NCBI GenBank assembly: GCA_030426475.1
Contig: JAUHYR010000001.1
Span: 1 to 64,000, forward strand
DNA length: 64,000 nt
Origin: Bacteroidia bacterium
GTDB lineage: Bacteria; Bacteroidota; Bacteroidia; Flavobacteriales_E; Vicingaceae
Direction: 5' to 3'
In this document: piece after piece, positions 59,172 to 64,000 of the stretch
How the letters are laid out: each line of letters begins with the position of its first letter
Numbering within the stretch: position 1 is the first letter of the stretch
Notes under the pieces: generated by a model
Seen by the model: only the letters and a program-made list of their open reading frames with translations
What the model was told of the DNA's origin: nothing
The model's database searches: none
Program-made: the position numbers and the translations under genes

Positions 59172-60961
59172 ACGTTGAAGTAACCTAAAACTAGCTTTGC
59201 TTTACTTTTTCCGATAGTTTCTTCTATTTCTTTTTCAGAAGCTTTTTTGATGCGTTCAACCGAACCGTATTTTTTTAATAATGTTTCAATAGTGGCTTTT
59301 CCAATTCCTTTAATGCTTTCCAGCTCAGTTTTAAAAGAGTTTTTGCTTCTTCTGTTTCTATGGTGCGTTATTCCAAAACGGTGAGCCTCATTTCGCATGT
59401 GCTGAATGAGCTTTAACCCTTGCGAACGTTTATCTAAATAAATAGGAACGCTGTCTTCAGGAAAGTAAATTTCTTCTAATTTTTTTGCGATACCTATAAT
59501 GGCAATTTTGCCATATAAATCAAGTTTTTTCAAGCTTTTTACGGCAGAAGATAGTTGCCCTTTCCCTCCGTCAATTACAATGAGTTGAGGTAAAGGTTGT
59601 TTTTCATCTAATAATCGCTTGTATCTTCTGTAAACCACTTCTTCCATACTTGCAAAGTCATCAGGACCTTCAACGGTTTTTATATTAAAGTGCCGATAAT
59701 CTTTATTGGCGGGCTTACCATTTTTAAACACCACACAAGCAGCAACGGGATTAGTTCCTTGAATGTTAGAGTTATCAAAACATTCAATATGTGTGGGAAG
59801 AGTAGATAGATGAAGACTTTTTTGTAACTCTTCTAAAACAGGTTTTTTTTGTTTTTTCTCTTTAATGGTTTCATTCTTCAGTTTTTTGTCAAGCAGATAA
59901 TACTTGGCATTTCGTAAAGAAAGATCGATTAACCTTTTTTTATCTCCAATTTGAGGAAGGTGAATAGTAACGCCTTCCGGTTCAACACTTGGTGTAATAT
60001 TGCAATAAATTTCTTTGCTGGTGCTGTTAAAACGCTCTCTTAAATCAGTAATACCTATAGAAAGCAATTCCTCTTCAGACTCATCCAGTTTTGACTTTAG
60101 TTCCAGTGTATGCCCTTGAATGATTGCTCCATTCACAACTTTTATAAAATTTACGCAAGCTAAATCGTTTTCTTTTACAATGGTAAACACATCTACATTA
60201 TTTATTTTAGGGTTAACTACCGTAGAGCGTGCCTGAAACTTTTCAAGCAAATCAAGTTTTTCTTTTGTAAGCTGGGCATTTTCATATTCATAATTTTCCG
60301 AATATGTTTTCATCATTCGTTTTAGCTCGGTAATTATTTCGGTAATGTTTCCTTTTAAAATGTTTTTGATGTGAGCAATTTGAGCATTATAATCTTCCTC
60401 TGTCTGCAAACCTTCACATGGACCTAAACATTTTTTTATATGGTATTGCAGACAAACTTTGTATTTTTTTTGTTCAATGTTTTCTTCAGAAAGATGATAG
60501 TTACATGTTCTTAGTGGATAAAGCTTGGTAACAAAATCAAGCAAAGTGTTCATCATTTTACCGTTGGTGTAGGGGCCAAAATATTCTGAGCCGTCTTTCA
60601 CTAGCGTACGGGTTGAAAATACTCTTGGAAATCGTTCTTTTTTGATACAAATCCATGGATAGGTTTTGTCATCTTTAAGCATTACGTTGTACTTGGGCTG
60701 ATGTTTTTTGATGAGATTGTTTTCAAGCAACAGAGCATCTTGCTCGGTTTCAACCACAATGTAGTTAAGGTCTTTTATTTTACTTACCAACACACGAATT
60801 TTTCCGTTTTCGTGTTGTTTTTGAAAATAAGAGGAAACTCTTTTCTTTAGATTTTTGGCTTTGCCTATATATATTATTTTCCCTTTGTTATCGAAAAACC
60901 GATAAACTCCCGGGTTTTTGGGTAAGTTTTGAAGTTTTTGTTCTAAAGAAGCATCATTCAT
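59168..60961 (-). CDS. uvrC: UvrABC excinuclease subunit C
   Basis: 597 aa from Met at 60961 (MNDASLEQKLQ). GIY-YIG domain near the N-terminus (PGVYRFFDNKGKIIYIGKAK), the Cys-containing CLQYHIKKCLGPCEG, a UVR region with a coiled stretch, an RNase H-like endonuclease core (LPQLIVIDGGKGQLSSAV) and a C-terminal helix-hairpin-helix (SIKGIGKATIETLLKKYGS). It makes both incisions in nucleotide-excision repair. Convergent with gpsA (4-bp overlap). The PfkB gene is upstream on the same strand. Confidence 0.95.
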   Translation of the reverse strand: MNDASLEQKLQNLPKNPGVYRFFDNKGKIIYIGKAKNLKKRVSSYFQKQHENGKIRVLVSKIKDLNYIVVETEQDALLLENNLIKKHQPKYNVMLKDDKTYPWICIKKERFPRVFSTRTLVKDGSEYFGPYTNGKMMNTLLDFVTKLYPLRTCNYHLSEENIEQKKYKVCLQYHIKKCLGPCEGLQTEEDYNAQIAHIKNILKGNITEIITELKRMMKTYSENYEYENAQLTKEKLDLLEKFQARSTVVNPKINNVDVFTIVKENDLACVNFIKVVNGAIIQGHTLELKSKLDESEEELLSIGITDLRERFNSTSKEIYCNITPSVEPEGVTIHLPQIGDKKRLIDLSLRNAKYYLLDKKLKNETIKEKKQKKPVLEELQKSLHLSTLPTHIECFDNSNIQGTNPVAACVVFKNGKPANKDYRHFNIKTVEGPDDFASMEEVVYRRYKRLLDEKQPLPQLIVIDGGKGQLSSAVKSLKKLDLYGKIAIIGIAKKLEEIYFPEDSVPIYLDKRSQGLKLIQHMRNEAHRFGITHHRNRRSKNSFKTELESIKGIGKATIETLLKKYGSVERIKKASEKEIEETIGKSKAKLVLGYFNV

Positions 60962-60990
60962 CTCGGTTACAAAGTTAACCAATTGATGAA

Positions 60991-61923
60991 CTAGCTCACT
61001 AACTCAGAGTTTAAATCAAACTTTACTAATTGTGAGAATTCATTTAATCTGGCATTGAACTCATCAGCAGAAAGGTTGACTAAACGTTCCGTTCCGAATT
61101 TTTCAACGGAAAATGAAGCTAGTGCGCTACCATGAATAATAGCTCTTTTCATATTGTCAAATGAAGTGTCGCCTGTTTTGGCAATGTAACCGATAAAACC
61201 ACCGGCAAAAGTATCTCCTGCACCAGTAGGGTCAAATACATCTTCTAGCGGAAGAGCCGGAGCAAAAAACACATTGTTTTGGTCAAACAATAATGCACCA
61301 TGTTCACCTTTCTTAATGATTAAATATTTTGGCCCCATAGCTAAAATCTTTTTAGCTGCTTTCACTAAAGAGTATTCTCCAGACAATAATCTCGCTTCTT
61401 CATCATTAATAGACAAGACATCAACCATAGCAATGGTTTGCTTAAGCTCTTCTAATGCAATTTCCATCCAAAAATTCATGGTGTCCATTACAATTAGCTT
61501 AGGTCTGTTTTTTAAGCTTTTAATTACTTTTTGTTGTACAAATGGAGCAAGATTACCAAGCATTAAATACTCACAGTCTTGGTATGAGTCCGGCACTTTT
61601 GGGTCAAAAGTTTCCAGTACGTTAAGTTGAGTTTCAATGGTATCTCGGGTATTCATATCTAAGTGATACTTTCCTGACCAGAAGAAGGTTTTTCCTTCTT
61701 TTACAATTTCTAACCCTTCGGTATTTACTTTATGATTTTTTAATAGGTCGATATATTCTTGAGGGAAATCACCACCAATTACCGAAACAATATTAATATT
61801 ATCTACCAGCTGTGAAGCAGATAGACTAATGAATGTGGCAGCACCACCTAATATTTTATCTGTTTTTCCGAAAGGAGTTTCTATGGCATCAAACGCCACT
61901 GTTCCAACAACAATTAAGCTCAT
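60991..61923 (-). CDS. PfkB-family carbohydrate kinase
   Basis: 310 aa with the ribokinase/PfkB pattern: IVVGTVAFDAIETPFGK at the start, ILGGAATFISLSASQL, and the catalytic DPTGAGDTFAGGF at about residue 236. The substrate is not evident; adenosine-kinase-like or sugar kinases share the fold. It stands 30 bp before uvrC on the same strand. Confidence 0.85.
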   Translation of the reverse strand: MSLIVVGTVAFDAIETPFGKTDKILGGAATFISLSASQLVDNINIVSVIGGDFPQEYIDLLKNHKVNTEGLEIVKEGKTFFWSGKYHLDMNTRDTIETQLNVLETFDPKVPDSYQDCEYLMLGNLAPFVQQKVIKSLKNRPKLIVMDTMNFWMEIALEELKQTIAMVDVLSINDEEARLLSGEYSLVKAAKKILAMGPKYLIIKKGEHGALLFDQNNVFFAPALPLEDVFDPTGAGDTFAGGFIGYIAKTGDTSFDNMKRAIIHGSALASFSVEKFGTERLVNLSADEFNARLNEFSQLVKFDLNSELVS

Positions 61924-61988
61924 GTTAAATAAATTTTGGTAAAGATAAGATTAGTTAAAAGTTAAAAGGTTAAAAAGGTCAAAGTTTA

Positions 61989-62621
61989 TTAGTCAAATCG
62001 GCAGAACAATATGTTTATAGATGGGTTGCCTTTATTTAAGGTAATAAGATATTTTGCTTTTTTTTCTTCGTAAGGGAGAAAGGAAGCAGCATAGTACTTA
62101 ATAATTGCATCAATAAATTGTCGTTTATTAAATGCATACCCATATATTCCTAAAGTTTTTAAAGAGTCTTTTAAATGAAGGGAGGGTTCAACAATATGAC
62201 CACATAAATCAATAGATGACGCGAGACAATAAATAGAATCATTTTTAATTGGAAACTCTCCCTCATTTAAAAGACTCAAAACGCTCCATTTTTTATTGTT
62301 TACTTTTTTTAGAAAAAATAAACTTTGTTGTCCTACACTATATTCTGTCCACCTTTTTGGTGGACAAACACCTGCATGGATGTCTTGTCTATTAACTGTA
62401 ATAATTGTAGGTTTTCCATTAATTTTATCTATTAATAGACTATCAATAGAAAGTTCAAAAGTGCGATTATTTACAGAAGTAATTTTTCCAACAACTGCAA
62501 TATCACATGTTTTAATCAACTCATGAATTTTATATGGACGATATTTTCCATAGGAAAAACCAGAATACAAAAGCCCTAAGAGGAGGGAAAGAACTAGAAG
62601 TTTATGCCTTGAATAATCCAT
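61989..62621 (-). CDS. Exported protein of unknown function, TIMP/NTR-like
   Basis: 210 aa from Met at 62621 (MDYSRHKLLVLSLLLGLLYS), whose hydrophobic signal peptide supports the start; a longer frame to 62666 lies inside the GT2 gene. Strand-rich: CDIAVVGKITSVNNRTFELS, then SVGQQSLFFLKKVN. This pattern is like NTR/TIMP-type OB folds (VGKVT...F.v...LF...), but the match is weak. Two Cys pairs may be disulphide-linked. It overlaps the GT2 gene end by about 20 nt. Confidence 0.45.
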   Translation of the reverse strand: MDYSRHKLLVLSLLLGLLYSGFSYGKYRPYKIHELIKTCDIAVVGKITSVNNRTFELSIDSLLIDKINGKPTIITVNRQDIHAGVCPPKRWTEYSVGQQSLFFLKKVNNKKWSVLSLLNEGEFPIKNDSIYCLASSIDLCGHIVEPSLHLKDSLKTLGIYGYAFNKRQFIDAIIKYYAASFLPYEEKKAKYLITLNKGNPSINILFCRFD

Positions 62622-63312
62622 ACTTAAAAATACAATAGATAGCTCTGAAGCCGTCTTTCCAACCAATTTTTTTGCCTTCCTGATAGGTTCTTCCGTAATA
62701 GGAAATTCCTACTTCATATATTCTGATGCCTTTTATTCGGGAAAGCTTGGCAGTTATTTCAGGTTCAAAGCCAAATCGGTTTTCTTTTAGTTTAATCTTT
62801 TTGGCATAGTCACTTCTAATTAACTTGTAGCATGTTTCCATATCGGTCAAGTTAAGGTTGGTAAACATATTGCTCAAAAAAGTGAGAAACTTGTTTCCGA
62901 GCGAATGCCAAAAAAATAAAATTCTGTGCGGCTTTCCGCCCATAAAACGAGAGCCGTAAACTACATCTGCTACACCGTCAACGGCAGGCTGTAAAAGCAA
63001 ATTAAACTCTTCAGGATTATACTCTAAGTCGGCATCTTGAACAATTAAAAAATCACCGCTTGCGAGCTCAATTCCTTTTCGAATAGCAGCGCCTTTTCCT
63101 TGATTTTTTTCTTGGTGAAACAGTTTAATATTTGAGTTAGAGGTAGCAGAAAAATCTTCAATTACCTTTTTGGTATTGTCTGTAGAACAATCATTTACTA
63201 CAATAACTTCTTTTTCTACATCGCCAATCAAAGTTACGTCTACCACTTTTTGAAGCAATTTTACAATTGTTTTTTCTTCATTATAAGCGGGTATGATAAC
63301 TGATAATTTCAA
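62602..63312 (-). CDS. Glycosyltransferase family 2 (dolichol-phosphate-mannose-synthase-like)
   Basis: 236 aa. GT-A fold: MKLSVIIPAYNEEKTIVKLLQ, VIVVNDCSTDNTKK and the DxD motif DADLEYNPEEF. The C-terminus has MTFLSNMFTNLNLTDMETC-like residues and FGFEPEITAKLS, typical of polyprenyl-phosphate sugar transferases. Likely a peripheral enzyme transferring sugar to a lipid carrier. The next upstream gene is the DUF4837 gene (no gap). Confidence 0.85.
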   Translation of the reverse strand: MKLSVIIPAYNEEKTIVKLLQKVVDVTLIGDVEKEVIVVNDCSTDNTKKVIEDFSATSNSNIKLFHQEKNQGKGAAIRKGIELASGDFLIVQDADLEYNPEEFNLLLQPAVDGVADVVYGSRFMGGKPHRILFFWHSLGNKFLTFLSNMFTNLNLTDMETCYKLIRSDYAKKIKLKENRFGFEPEITAKLSRIKGIRIYEVGISYYGRTYQEGKKIGWKDGFRAIYCIFKYGLFKA

Positions 63313-64000
63313 TTAAAGATTAAACTTTAAAGTAGCTGCAATGGCTTCTGTTTGTCTTAAATATTCTCTTTTATCAAACCTTGGAGCATAAACATAAGTG
63401 TCTATCACCGTAATTTTACTTTCCTTGTTGTTTACAAAAGCAAAATTAACGAACGGTCCACCCATAAAGCCGTTTTCAAGTTTCCATAAACCTCTGGTTA
63501 CATAACAATCCTTTTCAGCCACTTTACTTAATAAGGTTAAAGGCGGAACTAGTTTTTCATGTGTCATGTAGGTATTTTCTTTTCCTCCTTCAATCCATCT
63601 TTTGGTAATAGAATCTCTCACGGCAACTAGCATTTCAGAAGTAATCTCGCTGTCTGTCATAGGAAATTCGTACATAAAAAATGACTGGCTAATGGGGTGA
63701 CCGCCACTTTCATATTCCTTTCTTAGCCATAAAAAGTTTGCGGAATCCATTGCTACTTGATAACCTGTAGGAACTGAAAGTGAGATATTAAATTTACTTG
63801 ATATTAGTTTTTTCAAAACATCATCCGGTTCAGAAATGTATTCTTTTGCAATTTTAGAAAGCTCTTCATTTCTAAATTTCTCAAGAATCCCAACTTTATT
63901 CTCTTTGATATAACTGGCTATTTCAGTTGCGTTTTTACCGGATATGTTCATTACGAACTGATTCTTTGCCCAATTATCGTAAGCAACGGTTATTTTAGGC
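63313..64000 (-). CDS. DUF4837-family protein, cut by the window edge
   Basis: The frame continues past the window, so the N-terminus is missing. The visible 229 codons include MDSANFLWLRKEYESGGHPISQ, VAVRDSITKRWIEGGKEN, VTRGLWKLENGFMGGPFVNF and YVYAPRFDKREYLRQTEAI, all typical of the DUF4837 lipoprotein family of Bacteroidota. Function is unknown. It runs into the GT2 gene without a gap. Confidence 0.8.
   Translation of the reverse strand, partial: PKITVAYDNWAKNQFVMNISGKNATEIASYIKENKVGILEKFRNEELSKIAKEYISEPDDVLKKLISSKFNISLSVPTGYQVAMDSANFLWLRKEYESGGHPISQSFFMYEFPMTDSEITSEMLVAVRDSITKRWIEGGKENTYMTHEKLVPPLTLLSKVAEKDCYVTRGLWKLENGFMGGPFVNFAFVNNKESKITVIDTYVYAPRFDKREYLRQTEAIAATLKFNL

Overview
The window looks like a chromosomal segment of a low-GC Bacteroidota, probably a Flavobacteriales relative. 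The evidence is several secreted proteins with type IX secretion (T9SS) sorting domains of both type A and type B, -7 promoter boxes of the form TAnnTTTG, a GWxTD lipoprotein, a DUF4837-type gene and a YtxJ-type protein. Species cannot be named from the sequence.

Region 1 (1 to about 18 kb) is accessory. A long leftward block of genes runs from an S24 (LexA/CI-type) repressor at 13.6 kb down to the window edge. In transcription order it encodes the repressor, a DnaQ-exonuclease/UvrC-like GIY-YIG fusion, a XRE-ImmA/IrrE protein, a small HTH protein, two paralogous 506-508 aa proteins each carrying an Rx4H motif as in HEPN ribonucleases, a 143 aa protein with a second copy of the small HTH protein, and then about ten small or mid-sized proteins, many membrane-anchored or beta-rich. 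The last group includes a transglutaminase-like protein with a lysine-rich tail, a LEA2-like protein, a glycine-rich membrane protein and a 242 aa protein with a capsid-like C-terminal half, followed at once by an intrinsic terminator. Divergent from the repressor, across an operator-like palindrome region, lie a Y-family polymerase with a clamp-binding motif and a short DnaE-type polymerase. I read the region as a possible SOS-controlled, tailless virus-like integrated element carrying a mutagenic polymerase cassette. No terminase, portal, tail or packaging ATPase gene is visible, and the left end is outside the window.

Region 2 (18 to 24.6 kb) holds two overlapping secreted T9SS proteins (a type B protein and a giant RCC1/beta-helix type A protein) and a receiver-only response regulator.

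Region 3 (24.6 to 34.1 kb) is a defence island ending at a tRNA-Leu(CAA) gene. It has palindromic intergenic DNA with a 53 aa membrane protein, a Gabija-like OLD nuclease/UvrD helicase pair, a type IIG restriction-modification enzyme, a 10-bp phased repeat array, and a serine recombinase whose reading frame runs through the tRNA terminator and tRNA gene on the opposite strand.

Region 4 (34.1 to 64 kb) is mostly core genome: prs, rplY, pth, yidD, a HupE-like gene, cysS, a secreted WD40-caspase protein, folE, a ytxJ-type gene, a GWxTD lipoprotein, rmuC, an L,D-transpeptidase, an Omp85 protein, ung, a metallopeptidase/OmpA pair flanked by a 27-bp direct repeat, a 21-bp phased GC-rich array, a C25-like secreted peptidase, glycosyltransferases, a DoxX protein, gltX, folB, gpsA, uvrC, a PfkB kinase and a DUF4837 gene. 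Several very small membrane proteins sit in the gaps.
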